NCBI RefSeq assembly: GCF_001665575.1 | Contig: NZ_LZSU01000003.1 | Coordinates: forward strand, 1 to 64,000 | From: Mycobacterium sp. 852013-51886_SCH5428379 | Lineage (GTDB): Bacteria > Actinomycetota > Actinomycetes > Mycobacteriales > Mycobacteriaceae | Direction of reading: 5' to 3' | Length of the DNA stretch: 64,000 nt | Part shown: one piece after another, positions 27,901-36,579 of the stretch | Position numbering within the stretch: the stretch's first letter is position 1 | Layout: each line of letters opens with the position of its first letter | Notes under the pieces: generated by a model | Databases searched by the model: none | What the model was told of the DNA's origin: nothing | The model's input: only the letters and a program-made list of their open reading frames with translations | Program-made: the position numbers and the translations under genes

Positions 27901-29147
27901 GCGTGCCCGGCGCGGCCGGCATCGCGATCCAGCATCCCCGTGGCGTGCTGGTCGTCTACCTCGAACTGCCCGAACGGCGGCCGTTCACCGAAGAGGACAG
28001 CACCCTGCTGACCGTGCTGGCAGGACGGCTCAGCCAGGGCGTGCACCGGGTACACCAGGTCGACCAGCAGCGCGAAACTGCTCTGGCACTTCAACATTCG
28101 ATTCTCGGGCCGGCCGATCTGCCGGGCGGGTTCGCGGTCCGCTACCAGCCGGCCGGTCGCCCGCTGCAGGTCGGTGGCGACTGGTACGACGTCGTCGATC
28201 TCGACGACGGGCGCATCGCGCTGATCGTGGGGGACTGCGTCGGGCACGATCTCGCGGCCGCGACCGTTATGGGTCAGCTGCGCAGTGCCTGTCGCGCGCT
28301 GCTGCTCGACCAGCCCCGGCCCGGCGCCGTGCTCTCAGGACTCGACCGGTTCGCCGCCCGGCTGCCCGGCGCCCGCTGCACCACCGTGTTCTGCGCGGTG
28401 CTCACCCCCGAGACCGGCGATCTGGTGTACTCGAGCGCCGGTCATCCGCCCCCGATCCTGGTCCATTCGGCGGGGATGACCCGGATGCTGGACGGCGGGC
28501 GGGGTTTCTCGCTCGCGCTGCGGCCGGATCCGGACCGCCCGGAATCCCAGGTGACTCTGCCGCCCCGCTCCACGCTGCTGCTGTACACCGACGGTCTGGT
28601 GGAACGGCGTCGCGCATCGCTGGACGAGGGGATCAGGCAGGCGGCCGAAGTGGTGCGGGCGGGCCGGGAGATCGACCTGGACCGGATGGCCGAGGAGCTG
28701 ATGACCGAACTGGAACCGAGCGGCGGATACCAGGACGATGTGGCGCTGCTGCTCTACCGGCAGCCCGGTCCGCTGGAGATGGCCTTCCCCGCCCACACCG
28801 ATCAGCTCGCCCCGTCGCGTTCTGAGCTGCGGAATTGGCTGACACGGGTCGGCGTCGACCCCGATCAGATCCAGAACGTGCTCATCGCGGTGGGGGAGGC
28901 GGTATCGAACGCCATCGAACACGGACACCGGAACACCCCGGACGGTATCGTCACGCTGCGGGCTTGCGCTTTCGCCGATCGACTTCGTGTCACCGTCACC
29001 GATACCGGGACGTGGAAGGAGAACAGGCCCGGGGAGAACATCCGGCGGGGACGGGGGTTGGCACTGATGCGTGGCCTGATGGACGATTTCTCGATCCGGT
29101 CCAACACGGACGGGACGACCGTCGAGCTTCACGCAAGGATTTCCTGA
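24987..29147 (+). CDS. Giant hybrid sensor kinase - receiver - PP2C phosphatase - RsbW-like ATPase
   Basis: A 1386-aa soluble signalling protein. Order: PAS-like (about 20-150), GAF (about 180-335), HisKA with H357 in SNISHEFRTPLTL, HATPase (NLLSNALKF, TGIGIP, GSGIGLAL), receiver with D679 in VISDVMMPRVDG, PAS (about 745-870), GAF (about 880-1025), PP2C/SpoIIE phosphatase with D1065 in GGDWYD and D1250-D1251, and a C-terminal RsbW-type ATPase with N1308 in SNAIEHGH. GTG 24987 is chosen because GAAGGGA lies 8 bases upstream. It would join phosphorelay and partner-switching control in one chain, with the STAS gene directly behind (1-base overlap) as probable substrate. Confidence 0.88.
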   Translation: MSAEGVDGDVAMGVFGADPEVGAHLARVDWSATPLGVPDQWSQSLRTTVSVMLSSKFSMWMAWGPELTFLCNSAYRRDTLGRKYPWALGRPASEVWAEIWPGIGPRIDRVLGTGEATWDVGLRLFLERSGYKEETYHTFSYSPLRDDDGAVVGMLCVVSEDTDRVIGERRMTTLRDLGSDPTVVRTERQMLDFAAGQLSRNLYDLPFTLTYLFDEEGNARLSGFSGIEAGHPAAPLTLPAEGYAVWPTEQAAAGESVLTELDGESLDLPTGAWDAPPTEALVVPLLQQGAPPAGFLVAALNQHRRLDETYRGFVELVAGHLAAGIGSARSYSAQQRRAEELAELDRAKTTFFSNISHEFRTPLTLILGPVADLRARGPGLDAQAATELDLVHRNGLRLAKLVNTLLDFSRIQAGRMQGRFEPVDLAVVTAELASVFRSAVERAGLRLDVDCPALDEPVYVDRDMWEKVVLNLLSNALKFTFDGSITVGVARRTGHAEVTIADTGIGIPAAEMPRLFERFHRIENARARSTEGSGIGLALVRELVGLHGGTITADSAEGTGTTFRICVPFGTAHLDPADLAPPGSARSVSGVTDPFVQEALRWLPTEMDLPEGSAAGVAPAATGSSVAAAHVLLADDNADMRDYLTGLLAGAGYRVTAVGDGQQALEAIRGDEPDLVISDVMMPRVDGLELLAALRTDSRTAALPVLLLSARAGQEASIEGLSAGADDYLVKPFAAAELLARVRANVELARLRNHHARWRTALVDSLQEAFFVCDETGAVVEINSAFTDILGYGPEQLPYHPVHPWWPDADTEPEAHRQVGEAFAALMDKVHGEFTFPVTHRDGHRLWVTANFNPTHDPDTGRAVMVGTFRDVTADHYTVQRDTALAAINQQLAQADTLDDALLGAARELREVWQAHRVVAATFPAGRPSRSDEEPSELLVVGESARWSELTREVRAQILALYDGDLVVTDTSVPGAAGIAIQHPRGVLVVYLELPERRPFTEEDSTLLTVLAGRLSQGVHRVHQVDQQRETALALQHSILGPADLPGGFAVRYQPAGRPLQVGGDWYDVVDLDDGRIALIVGDCVGHDLAAATVMGQLRSACRALLLDQPRPGAVLSGLDRFAARLPGARCTTVFCAVLTPETGDLVYSSAGHPPPILVHSAGMTRMLDGGRGFSLALRPDPDRPESQVTLPPRSTLLLYTDGLVERRRASLDEGIRQAAEVVRAGREIDLDRMAEELMTELEPSGGYQDDVALLLYRQPGPLEMAFPAHTDQLAPSRSELRNWLTRVGVDPDQIQNVLIAVGEAVSNAIEHGHRNTPDGIVTLRACAFADRLRVTVTDTGTWKENRPGENIRRGRGLALMRGLMDDFSIRSNTDGTTVELHARIS

Positions 29148-29488
29148 TGGCCACACCGCTCTCGTTGAGCAGTGGGCGGGGCAGCGATGGAACTCCCCGA
29201 CTGGTGGCCGCCGGCGAGATCGACCTGAGCAACGTGGACACCTTCACCCAGGCGATCACCACGACCATCACCGAAGGCGGCGGCTCCGACGCGGTGATCA
29301 TCGACCTCAGCGCCGTCGAGTACCTGGACAGCGCGGCGATCAACGTCCTGGCGGTGCACGCCGATGACATCGCCCGCATGCGGTTGATCGCCCACCCGTT
29401 CCTCATCCCGGTGCTGACGATCAGCGGGTTGACCGAACTGGCCGAGGTCGAGACAGCGCCCGCACGGCCGGACGCCGAGAACAGCTAG
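29147..29488 (+). CDS. STAS-domain anti-sigma factor antagonist
   Basis: A 113-aa RsbV/SpoIIAA-type protein with the phosphorylatable Ser62 in VEYLDSAAINVL. Such proteins bind an RsbW-like kinase when unphosphorylated and so free a sigma factor; a PP2C phosphatase reactivates them. Both enzyme types are fused in the gene just upstream, whose TGA overlaps this ATG by one base. Which sigma factor is controlled cannot be seen; SigF is the usual mycobacterial client. Confidence 0.85.
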   Translation: MATPLSLSSGRGSDGTPRLVAAGEIDLSNVDTFTQAITTTITEGGGSDAVIIDLSAVEYLDSAAINVLAVHADDIARMRLIAHPFLIPVLTISGLTELAEVETAPARPDAENS

Positions 29489-29494
29489 CCCCGG

Positions 29495-31777
29495 CTACTC
29501 CTCGTCGCCCTCTATTTCGGGCGGTGCCTCCACCAGAAGTGACATGCCGTGGTGGGCGGGCATTTCCACCGCGAAACTGTGCAGATCGTCGACGGTGGCC
29601 AACGGTTTGCCGGTGAACATGTCCGACACCGCGGATCCCGGGGGCAGCTTCTTGGACCGCACCGTGCCCGCGACGTCCTCGTTGGCGAAGTTCAGCACGG
29701 TGAGCTGGTACTGACCCTCATCGGCCAACTGGTGCACCAGCACCAGCATGCCGCGGTGCGAGACCTCGGGGATGTCGATCTGCCGGCTGGTGGCGATCCC
29801 ATAGTGGGACCGGACCCGCAGGATCGCCTGTAGCTGACGCAGGAAACTGGTCTCGTCGTTGAGCTGTTCGGGAATCGAACCGTAAAGGCTTCGGCCCCTG
29901 GGCATTCCGGCCGATGACTGGGTGGCATCAGGGTTGACGCCCATCAGATCGTGCGCGGCGCGGTTGATCCACCGGGTGTCTCCGCCCTGGATCAGCTGGG
30001 GGATCTGGGTAGTCGGCAGCGTGAGCATGCCGCACATGTCCCAGCCGGACAGCGCGAAAACGCCGGGCTGCAGCGCGTTGAACATCGCCAGGAGCAGATG
30101 GGCCCGTCGGATGTGATCGACCTGGTGCGGATCCGAGCCGAGCTCGTCGAGGTCGGTGAACCCGAGCGCCGCCGCGATCACGGTCGAGGTGGTGCAGGCG
30201 ATGCCGTTGGTGGTGAAGACCTGGTTGTAGGGGGCGTTCTCGCCGGTGAGCTTCTCGGTCAGGTCGCGGCGGATCCGGTCGCCGAGCTCTTCACCGGTGA
30301 TCTCCTTGTCCCGGTAGGTGTAGACGTCGTCGCGGTGCCCGTGAGACCAGTGCAGCAGTTCGTAGGTCAGTTCGTCGTGGTTCTGCAGGGCATGCACCAG
30401 CGAGGCCGGGTCCACGCCGAGTTCCAGGGTGGTGCGCAGGGTCAGCCGGAGGAACTCGGTGTCGGCGGTCGCCAGCGCGTGGTGGTATGCCGGCCGGGTG
30501 ATGAAGTCGTAGGACAGGTCCGCACCGGCCTCGCCGATCTCGCGGATGTCATCGATGGTGAGGTTGAGCTCCTGGAACGTGAACCCGCCGACTTTGCGCA
30601 CCATGCTGGCGATCAGGTGGTTGGCGGCCTCGGAGAGCGGGTGGCCCTCCGACCACGCGGTGCTGTCCTCGGCCGCGGTCTTCTCGGCACCCAGGAATCC
30701 GTTGGCGTCCAGGCGCAGTCCGCCGGTTCCCAGGTCCGTCAGCGAGTGCAGGGCGTCGCCGATGACCAGCCGCATCCCGGCGAATGACGGGTCGAGCCAG
30801 TTGATCGAGGGCTGCCCGTCCTTGAAGTAGTGCAGATACACCCACCGACGCTCGACGCCGTCGATACCGACGACCGGCCGGGTGACGCTCCAGTTGGTCT
30901 CCTTGACGCCCTCGGCGTAGAAGATGACGCGCTGCAGCCTGCCGATGATGTAGCCGGCCTTGTCGAGCCAGTCCTCGGTGGCCGGGTCGATGTTGATCGA
31001 ATCGGCTCCTGCCGGCACCTCGGGCAGGTGCTCCCAATCGCGCGGGTCGATCTCGACCATGTGGTAGATGCCGGGGTAGTCGGCGTATTTCATCTCGGCC
31101 AGCCGGAAGTCGGCACCCTTACCGGTATGGCCCGGCACGATGTCGTCGATGATCGTGCCGCCGTACCAGTTGGCGGTGCCGCACATCTGCCGGAATTCGG
31201 CCTCGGTGCCGAAGGCGGGGTCGATCTGGGTGCTGATGCGATCGAAATGCCCGTCCACGCTGGGGGTCATCTGCCACCCGGAGATGCCACCGGCACGCTT
31301 GACCGGTCCGGTGTGGACACCTTCGATGCCGATCTCGGCGAACGCCTTCCACATCTCCTCGTCGGCCATGGCTTTGAGGAACGACTCGTCGGGCCGGGTG
31401 ATCAGCGACAGCGGGTAGGCGGTGAACCACACCGACGCCGTCTCGACGGCCCCGCGGGGGCTCGGTGTCGCATACGGGTTCTGCCACATCGAACCCTGCC
31501 CCGAGAACTGCTGGCTGATCTCGTTGGCATCGGCCAGCATCGACTGCGACAGCAACCAGGACACGTAGGCCGGGTTGTCCCCGTTCGGCGGTCCGTCCTG
31601 AGCCAGGGAGCGGCGGGTGAACGGGGTACGCACCCGCGGCCGGAAGCGCAGGGCGCGCGGCCGGGCCGGATGCAGATGCTCGTCGAAGGTCAGTTCAGCC
31701 GGCTCGTTGGCCTGATCGTCGCTTTCGACGCCGGGATCGGCACGGTCGTCGGGCTCCGACTCTGCCGCCTGAGACAT
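29495..31777 (-). CDS. GH13-family glucosyltransferase/hydrolase, trehalose-synthase (TreS)-like
   Basis: A 760-aa cytoplasmic alpha-amylase-superfamily enzyme. Catalytic residues by motif: nucleophile D357 in [12 protein letters not shown], acid/base E403 in FTFQELN, stabiliser D468 in [11 protein letters not shown] (TreS proteins have a very similar NHDELT). The region after NHDEL ([16 protein letters not shown]) differs from canonical TreS, and it is longer than the about 600-aa mycobacterial TreS, with an acidic N-terminus of 35 residues. Maltose-trehalose interconversion or a related alpha-glucoside reaction is likely but not proven. ATG 31777 is chosen because AAGGGG lies 5 bases upstream; ATG 31792 is also in frame. 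Confidence 0.72.
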   Translation of the reverse strand: MSQAAESEPDDRADPGVESDDQANEPAELTFDEHLHPARPRALRFRPRVRTPFTRRSLAQDGPPNGDNPAYVSWLLSQSMLADANEISQQFSGQGSMWQNPYATPSPRGAVETASVWFTAYPLSLITRPDESFLKAMADEEMWKAFAEIGIEGVHTGPVKRAGGISGWQMTPSVDGHFDRISTQIDPAFGTEAEFRQMCGTANWYGGTIIDDIVPGHTGKGADFRLAEMKYADYPGIYHMVEIDPRDWEHLPEVPAGADSINIDPATEDWLDKAGYIIGRLQRVIFYAEGVKETNWSVTRPVVGIDGVERRWVYLHYFKDGQPSINWLDPSFAGMRLVIGDALHSLTDLGTGGLRLDANGFLGAEKTAAEDSTAWSEGHPLSEAANHLIASMVRKVGGFTFQELNLTIDDIREIGEAGADLSYDFITRPAYHHALATADTEFLRLTLRTTLELGVDPASLVHALQNHDELTYELLHWSHGHRDDVYTYRDKEITGEELGDRIRRDLTEKLTGENAPYNQVFTTNGIACTTSTVIAAALGFTDLDELGSDPHQVDHIRRAHLLLAMFNALQPGVFALSGWDMCGMLTLPTTQIPQLIQGGDTRWINRAAHDLMGVNPDATQSSAGMPRGRSLYGSIPEQLNDETSFLRQLQAILRVRSHYGIATSRQIDIPEVSHRGMLVLVHQLADEGQYQLTVLNFANEDVAGTVRSKKLPPGSAVSDMFTGKPLATVDDLHSFAVEMPAHHGMSLLVEAPPEIEGDEE

Positions 31778-31818
31778 GAAACCCCTTCGCATGTGGATGA
31801 TCGAGCGTCTGTGCCTGT

Positions 31819-31845
31819 ATTACCGGTCCGTCGCCCGGTTGAAAC
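31819..31845 (-). promoter_or_regulatory. SigF-like promoter of the GH13 gene
   Basis: On the minus strand CGTTT and CGGTA are separated by 16 bases, each one mismatch from the SigF consensus GGTTT-n15-17-GGGTA. The implied start of transcription is about 35 bases before ATG 31777, leaving room for the Shine-Dalgarno. Confidence 0.35.
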
Positions 31846-31982
31846 GGCCACTTCTCCCGCGCCGATGCGACACGCCGATCCGCAACCAGCCTACGGCGCG
31901 AACTGTGAAGTGTCTGTGCCGGTCAACGTGGGTATCACCGGCAGACGGTGTCGGCCGCGGCGTCGGGGGAGGTGTCGGTGTC

Positions 31983-33158
31983 GTGATCGGTTGGCTGGAC
32001 AGGCTGCAGCAGCGCAGCCGCGCCGCCGGATACATCATCGCCGTCGTCTACAAGTACATCGACGATCAGGGCGGCTACCTCGCCGCGCTCATCACCTACT
32101 ACGCCTTCGTCTCGCTCTTTCCGCTTCTGTTGCTGCTCACCACTGCCCTGGGCGTGGTGCTGGTCGGCCGGCCCGATCTGCAGGAGCAGGTGCTGCAGTC
32201 CACGATCAGCCAGTTCCCGGTGCTCGGCGAACAGCTCAAGGAGCCGCAGCAGCTCAGCGGCGGCGCGGTCGCGGTGGTGGTCGGCATCGTGGGTGCGCTA
32301 TACGGCGGATCAGGTGTCGGCGTGGCCCTGCAGAACGCCATGGACACGGTGTGGGCGGTGCCGCGCAACAAGCGTCCCGACCCCATCCGGTCCCGGCTCC
32401 GCAGCCTGCTGCTCCTGCTGGTGCTGGGGTCGGCCGCCGTCACCGCGACGCTGCTGTCGGCGATCGGCCGAGCGGCGACCTCCCTGGGCTTCTTCGGCAC
32501 CGCGGGCATCGTCGTGCTGACGATCCTGATCAACACCGGCATTGTGCTGGTCGCCTTCAAGGTGACCACGGCCCGGCACGTCACCTACCGCCAGGTGCTG
32601 CCCGGTGCGCTGGCGGCCGCGGTGCTCTGGCAGCTGCTGCAGTGGTTCGGCGCCGGGTACGTGGCCCGCACCGCCGCCTCCGCCAGCGCCACCAACACCG
32701 TGTTCGCCCTGGTGCTGGGTCTGCTCGCGTTCCTGTTCCTCATCTCGGTGAGCCTGGTGCTGTGCGCGGAGATGAACGTGGTCCGGGTGGACCGGTTGTA
32801 TCCGCGGGCGTTGCTCACGCCGTTCACCGATGCGGTGGAACTCACCGCCGCGGACCGCAAGACGTATGCCCGCAAAGCGAAGGCCGAACAGGTCAAGGGG
32901 TTCCAGCACGTCGCCGTGACGTTCCGGGCGGATCCAGACGAGGACCCGGCCGGGGACTCACACCCCCAGCAGCGCCTCGATCCAGCTGCGCGCGAAGTAG
33001 ACCACGAAGCCCGCGGTGACGATCCACAGCAGCGGACTGATCTCCCGGATCTTGCCGGCTCCGCTGCGCACCACCACCCAGGCGATGAAGCCCACCCCGA
33101 TGCCGTTGGCGATGGAGTAGCTGAACGGCATGGTCCCGACGGTCAGGACGACCGGTAG
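31983..33158 (+). CDS. YihY/virulence-factor-BrkB family membrane protein with antisense-overlapping tail
   Basis: A 391-aa protein. Residues about 1-300 are a YihY-type membrane domain with six helices (ALITYYAFVSLFPLLLLL; GALAAAVLWQLLQWFGAGYV; VLCAEMNVVRVDR). Despite the old RNase BN name, the family has no proven nuclease activity. GTG 31983 is preceded by a strong GGGGGAGG. After the family domain the frame continues as a hydrophilic His/Asp/Pro-rich stretch lying antisense to the last 201 bases of the NCS2 gene. That tail looks like lost-stop readthrough rather than a domain; a frameshift or sequencing error is possible. Confidence 0.75.
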   Translation: MIGWLDRLQQRSRAAGYIIAVVYKYIDDQGGYLAALITYYAFVSLFPLLLLLTTALGVVLVGRPDLQEQVLQSTISQFPVLGEQLKEPQQLSGGAVAVVVGIVGALYGGSGVGVALQNAMDTVWAVPRNKRPDPIRSRLRSLLLLLVLGSAAVTATLLSAIGRAATSLGFFGTAGIVVLTILINTGIVLVAFKVTTARHVTYRQVLPGALAAAVLWQLLQWFGAGYVARTAASASATNTVFALVLGLLAFLFLISVSLVLCAEMNVVRVDRLYPRALLTPFTDAVELTAADRKTYARKAKAEQVKGFQHVAVTFRADPDEDPAGDSHPQQRLDPAAREVDHEARGDDPQQRTDLPDLAGSAAHHHPGDEAHPDAVGDGVAERHGPDGQDDR

Positions 33159-34373
33159 CGCCACCGAGAACTCCGACAGGTCGATGTGACGCAGCTGGGC
33201 GACCATCATGGCGCCGACGATCACCAGCGCGGCCGCGGCGACCTCGGTCGGCACGATCGACGCCACCGGCGAGACGAACATCGCGGCCAGGAACAACGCG
33301 CCGGTCACCAGGTTGGCCAGACCCGTCCGTGCGCCCTCCTCGATACCCGCGCCGGACTCGATGAACACGGTGTTCGACGACGACGACGAGGCACCGCCGA
33401 CGACGGCGCCCGCCCCCTCGACGACCAGGGCGGAGCGCAGCCGGGGGAACGTCCCCTTGTCGTCGGACAGCCCGGCCTCGCGCGACAGGCCGGTCATGGT
33501 GCCCATGGCGTCGAAGAAGTTCGCGAACACCAGCGTGAACACCAGCATGACCGCGGCGAGGATCCCGATCCGCGCGAAGCTGTTGGCCAGATCGAACTCG
33601 CCGACCAGGGACAGATCCGGCAGGGCGAACGGCGAACTCGGCAGCTGCGGGACCGACAGGCTCCAGCCGCCGGGTTTGTCCTGGGCCGACTCGAGATTCC
33701 AGATCGCCTCCACGACGACCGCGACGACGGTTCCGGCGACCAGCCCGATCAGGATGCCGCCCCGAACCCGGCGCGCCACCAGCACACCGGTGACCAGCAG
33801 GGTCAGGACGAAGATCGCCGTCGGCACCGTGGTGATCGACCCCAGCCCACCGGCGCCCAGCCCGACTGGGGGCGACGGCCGGCCGGTGGAACTGATGAAC
33901 CCCGCGTCCACCAGTCCGATGAACAGGATGAACAGTCCGATACCCGCGGTGATGGCCAGCTTCAACTGCATCGGCACCGCGTCGAACACCAGCCGGCGCA
34001 GACCCGTCACCGCCAGCAGCACGATGATCAGACCGTTGATGACCACCAAGCCCATCGCCTCGGGCCAGGTCACCTCGTCGACCACGGTGGACGCCAGGAA
34101 CGAGTTGATCCCCAGGCCCGCCGCGAACGCGAACGGCAGCCGCGCGATGAGCCCGAACAGAATCGTCATGACACCGGCGGCCAGCGCCGTCGTCGCCGAC
34201 ACCTGCGCGAATTCCAGCCGGTTGCCGTCGACGTCCGCCGTCCCCGAGAGGATGATCGGGTTCAGCACCACGATGTAGGCCATCGCGATGAACGTCACGA
34301 CGCCGCCGCGCAATTCGGCACCGACGGTGGAGCCGCGCTCGGTGATCTCGAAGAAGCGGTCGAGGCGATTCAT
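32958..34373 (-). CDS. NCS2/AzgA-family purine-pyrimidine permease
   Basis: A 471-aa transporter with about 12-14 helices. It opens FFEITERGSTVGAELRGG, contains GLGINSFLASTVV and NFFDAMGTMTGLSREAGL, typical of AzgA-like adenine/guanine/hypoxanthine permeases rather than UraA. It imports nucleobases with protons or sodium. The start ATG 34373 is six bases after a TAGGTT hexamer, suggesting a leaderless message. Its 3' end overlaps the YihY tail for 201 bases on the other strand. Confidence 0.87.
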   Translation of the reverse strand: MNRLDRFFEITERGSTVGAELRGGVVTFIAMAYIVVLNPIILSGTADVDGNRLEFAQVSATTALAAGVMTILFGLIARLPFAFAAGLGINSFLASTVVDEVTWPEAMGLVVINGLIIVLLAVTGLRRLVFDAVPMQLKLAITAGIGLFILFIGLVDAGFISSTGRPSPPVGLGAGGLGSITTVPTAIFVLTLLVTGVLVARRVRGGILIGLVAGTVVAVVVEAIWNLESAQDKPGGWSLSVPQLPSSPFALPDLSLVGEFDLANSFARIGILAAVMLVFTLVFANFFDAMGTMTGLSREAGLSDDKGTFPRLRSALVVEGAGAVVGGASSSSSNTVFIESGAGIEEGARTGLANLVTGALFLAAMFVSPVASIVPTEVAAAALVIVGAMMVAQLRHIDLSEFSVALPVVLTVGTMPFSYSIANGIGVGFIAWVVVRSGAGKIREISPLLWIVTAGFVVYFARSWIEALLGV

Positions 34374-34379
34374 GCGTAG

Positions 34380-34385
34380 AACCTA
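34380..34385 (-). promoter_or_regulatory. Leaderless-type -10 element of the NCS2 permease gene
   Basis: TAGGTT on the minus strand, followed by 6 bases and ATG 34373, the TAnnnT-n6-ATG layout of mycobacterial leaderless promoters. I saw no purine-riboswitch-like fold, and a leaderless message would leave no room for one. Confidence 0.4.
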
Positions 34386-34450
34386 AACTGTGCGCCCGCC
34401 GACGGCGAGTCATCACCCCCGCCCGGCATGCGTTCGGCACATTGGGACGG

Positions 34451-35374
34451 GTGACCACAGCGCGATCGGACGGCCCGGGGCTGCGGTTGGGCGCCGATCA
34501 GCTCACCGCCCTGGCGGCGGTGATCGAGTACGGCAGCTTCGATGCGGCGGCCGACCGGCTGCACGTCACGCCGTCGGCCGTCAGCCAGCGGATCAAGGCG
34601 CTCGAACAGCGGGTGGGTCAGGTGCTCGTCGTCCGCGAGAAACCCTGTCGGGCAACGGCGTCCGCGGCACCGCTGATCCGGTTGGCCGCGCAGTCCGCGC
34701 TGCTGGAGGCCGACGCGCTCGCAGAGCTGGGCGGCGGCGCCGAGGCTCGGCGCCCCCGGATCGCTGTCGCCGTGAACGCCGACTCCATGGCGACGTGGTT
34801 CGCCGACGTCCTGGCTGATCTGGACGGGGTGATGTGGGACGTGCGGATCGAGGATCAGGACCACTCCGCACAGCTGCTGCGTGAGGGCACCGTGATGGGT
34901 GCGGTGACCACCGAACGCACGGCGGTGCCGGGATGCCGGGTGCGCGGCCTCGGAGTGATGCGGTATCTGCCGGTGGCCTCTCCCGATTTCGTCGCGCGCC
35001 ATCTACCCGACGGGTTCACCGTCGCTGCGGCGGCCCAGGCGTCGTCACTGGCGTGGAGCCGCGACGATGCTCTCCAAGATATGTTGGTGCGCAAGGTGTT
35101 CCGCCAGACGATCGACCGGCCGGTGCACTACATCCCGACGGCCGAGGGGTTCGGTGCCGCGGCGCTGGCCGGGCTGGGATGGGGGATGTACCCCGACGGG
35201 CTGGCGGCGGGCATGCTCGCCGATGGCTCGCTGGTGCGCATCGCCGACGTACATTTGGACGTCCCGCTGTACTGGCAGTGCTGGAAGCTGGACAGCCCGC
35301 TGCTCGAGCGCGTCACCGTCGCCGTCCGGTCCGCGGCGGGTCTGCTGGGACCGCGGGCTACAGCCGTCCCTTGA
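34451..35374 (+). CDS. lysG: LysR-family regulator ArgP/LysG (IciA-like)
   Basis: A 307-aa LysR-type regulator with N-terminal helix-turn-helix (LGADQLTALAAVIEYGSFDA, then RLHVTPSAVSQRIKALE) characteristic of ArgP/IciA. It normally senses lysine or arginine and activates lysE. Starts at GTG 34451 or TTG 34442 are both possible; neither has a good Shine-Dalgarno. Unlike the usual arrangement it is not next to lysE (20180). It ends with a 17-base convergent overlap with the oxidoreductase gene. Confidence 0.83.
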   Translation: MTTARSDGPGLRLGADQLTALAAVIEYGSFDAAADRLHVTPSAVSQRIKALEQRVGQVLVVREKPCRATASAAPLIRLAAQSALLEADALAELGGGAEARRPRIAVAVNADSMATWFADVLADLDGVMWDVRIEDQDHSAQLLREGTVMGAVTTERTAVPGCRVRGLGVMRYLPVASPDFVARHLPDGFTVAAAAQASSLAWSRDDALQDMLVRKVFRQTIDRPVHYIPTAEGFGAAALAGLGWGMYPDGLAAGMLADGSLVRIADVHLDVPLYWQCWKLDSPLLERVTVAVRSAAGLLGPRATAVP

Positions 35375-36569
35375 GGATGGCGTGCCAGTAGCTCTGCGGC
35401 AGCCCGTAGCGGTCGAATGCCCATGCCGGCCGGCGGGGTTTGAGCGGATCGATGAAAGAGGGCAATGAGGACGACACCGCACCGGTGCGGTCGAACTCGC
35501 CGGGGATGAGGTGGTGGGCGTCGGTCGCGACCGGGGCGACGGTGTAGCCGTCGTAATCCTGTAAATCCCGGCCGGCCCGGGCGGCGAGCAGGTTGTCGAC
35601 CAGGATCTTGATCTGACGACGCAGCGCTCCGCCGGACGGGTCGGTGTCGACGGCCGCGGCGTCGCCGGCCGCCCAGATGTTCGGATGGGCACGATGTCGG
35701 AGGGTGCGCGGGTCGATGTCGATGAGGCCGTGCGGCTGGTCGCCGGTGAGCGCCGAGGTCTCCAGCCAGCGGGGGCCCCGGAAGGGTGGGACCAGGTGCA
35801 GCATGTCGTAGGGCAGCTGCTCGCTGTGGCCGTCGCGCCGGGTCACGATGATGCGCCGATCGGCGGGTTCCAACCCGGTCACCGCGGTGTCGAGCAGGAC
35901 CCGGACCCCGATCTCCCGGAGGCAGTCGTCCACGCGCCTAGCGACATCGGGTGACGGCACCAGGTCGGGCCGGTCGACGACGAGGGTGATGTCGATGCGC
36001 TCGAGGCGATGGGTGCGTCGCCAGTGCGCGGCGGCCAGCAGCAGCGGCTTGATGGTGGTGCCGGTGCAGCTCACCGGCGGGCGGGGCACGGTGAACACGG
36101 CGCGCGAGCCGGGCGACAGGTCCCGCGTCAGCGTCCAGGTCGTCTCGGCCTGATTGGTGTAGTTGCTCGCCACCGCGGGGCTGTCGAGGGCGGTGTGGAT
36201 ACCCGGCAGCGCGTCGGTGTCGGGTACCAGACCCGGTCCCAGGATCAGGTCGGAGTAGCGGTAACTGCGTCCCGATACGCAGCGCACGGTGCGCGTCGCC
36301 GCGTCCACGGTCAGCGCGGAATCGTGCAACCACGTCGTCTTCGGCGGGGTGACCGACCGCTGTGTGCGCTCCGCCTCGCGCATCGGGGCCTGCCCGCCGC
36401 CCACATACGAGAGCAGGGGACGGTAGGTGTGCACGTGGTTCGGCTCGATCACCGCGGTACGGGTGATCCCACGGCGGTTGAGTCGCGCGGCGGCGCTGAT
36501 GCCGGCGTTCCCCCCGCCGACGATCAGGACGTCGTAGAAGCCGTCGTTGCGGACGGTGGGGAAGGACAT
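35358..36569 (-). CDS. FAD-dependent pyridine-nucleotide/sulfide:quinone-oxidoreductase-like protein
   Basis: A 403-aa flavoprotein with an N-terminal FAD motif (VLIVGGGNAGISAAARL, residues 14-30), a PPVSCTGTTIKPLLL segment with C168 at the place of an SQR active-site Cys, and a C-terminal FAD motif NIWAAGDAAAV. It resembles type-II/III SQR or related sulfide or polysulfide oxidases. Only one cysteine sits in a recognisable catalytic position, so a conventional two-Cys SQR mechanism is doubtful. A SigF-like promoter lies just upstream. Confidence 0.75.
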   Translation of the reverse strand: MSFPTVRNDGFYDVLIVGGGNAGISAAARLNRRGITRTAVIEPNHVHTYRPLLSYVGGGQAPMREAERTQRSVTPPKTTWLHDSALTVDAATRTVRCVSGRSYRYSDLILGPGLVPDTDALPGIHTALDSPAVASNYTNQAETTWTLTRDLSPGSRAVFTVPRPPVSCTGTTIKPLLLAAAHWRRTHRLERIDITLVVDRPDLVPSPDVARRVDDCLREIGVRVLLDTAVTGLEPADRRIIVTRRDGHSEQLPYDMLHLVPPFRGPRWLETSALTGDQPHGLIDIDPRTLRHRAHPNIWAAGDAAAVDTDPSGGALRRQIKILVDNLLAARAGRDLQDYDGYTVAPVATDAHHLIPGEFDRTGAVSSSLPSFIDPLKPRRPAWAFDRYGLPQSYWHAILKGRL

Positions 36570-36579
36570 GCCCGTCCGT

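Noticed and set aside
31983..33158. Ribonuclease BN
   Set aside because: The YihY family was formerly labelled so, but it is a membrane protein family without nuclease motifs.
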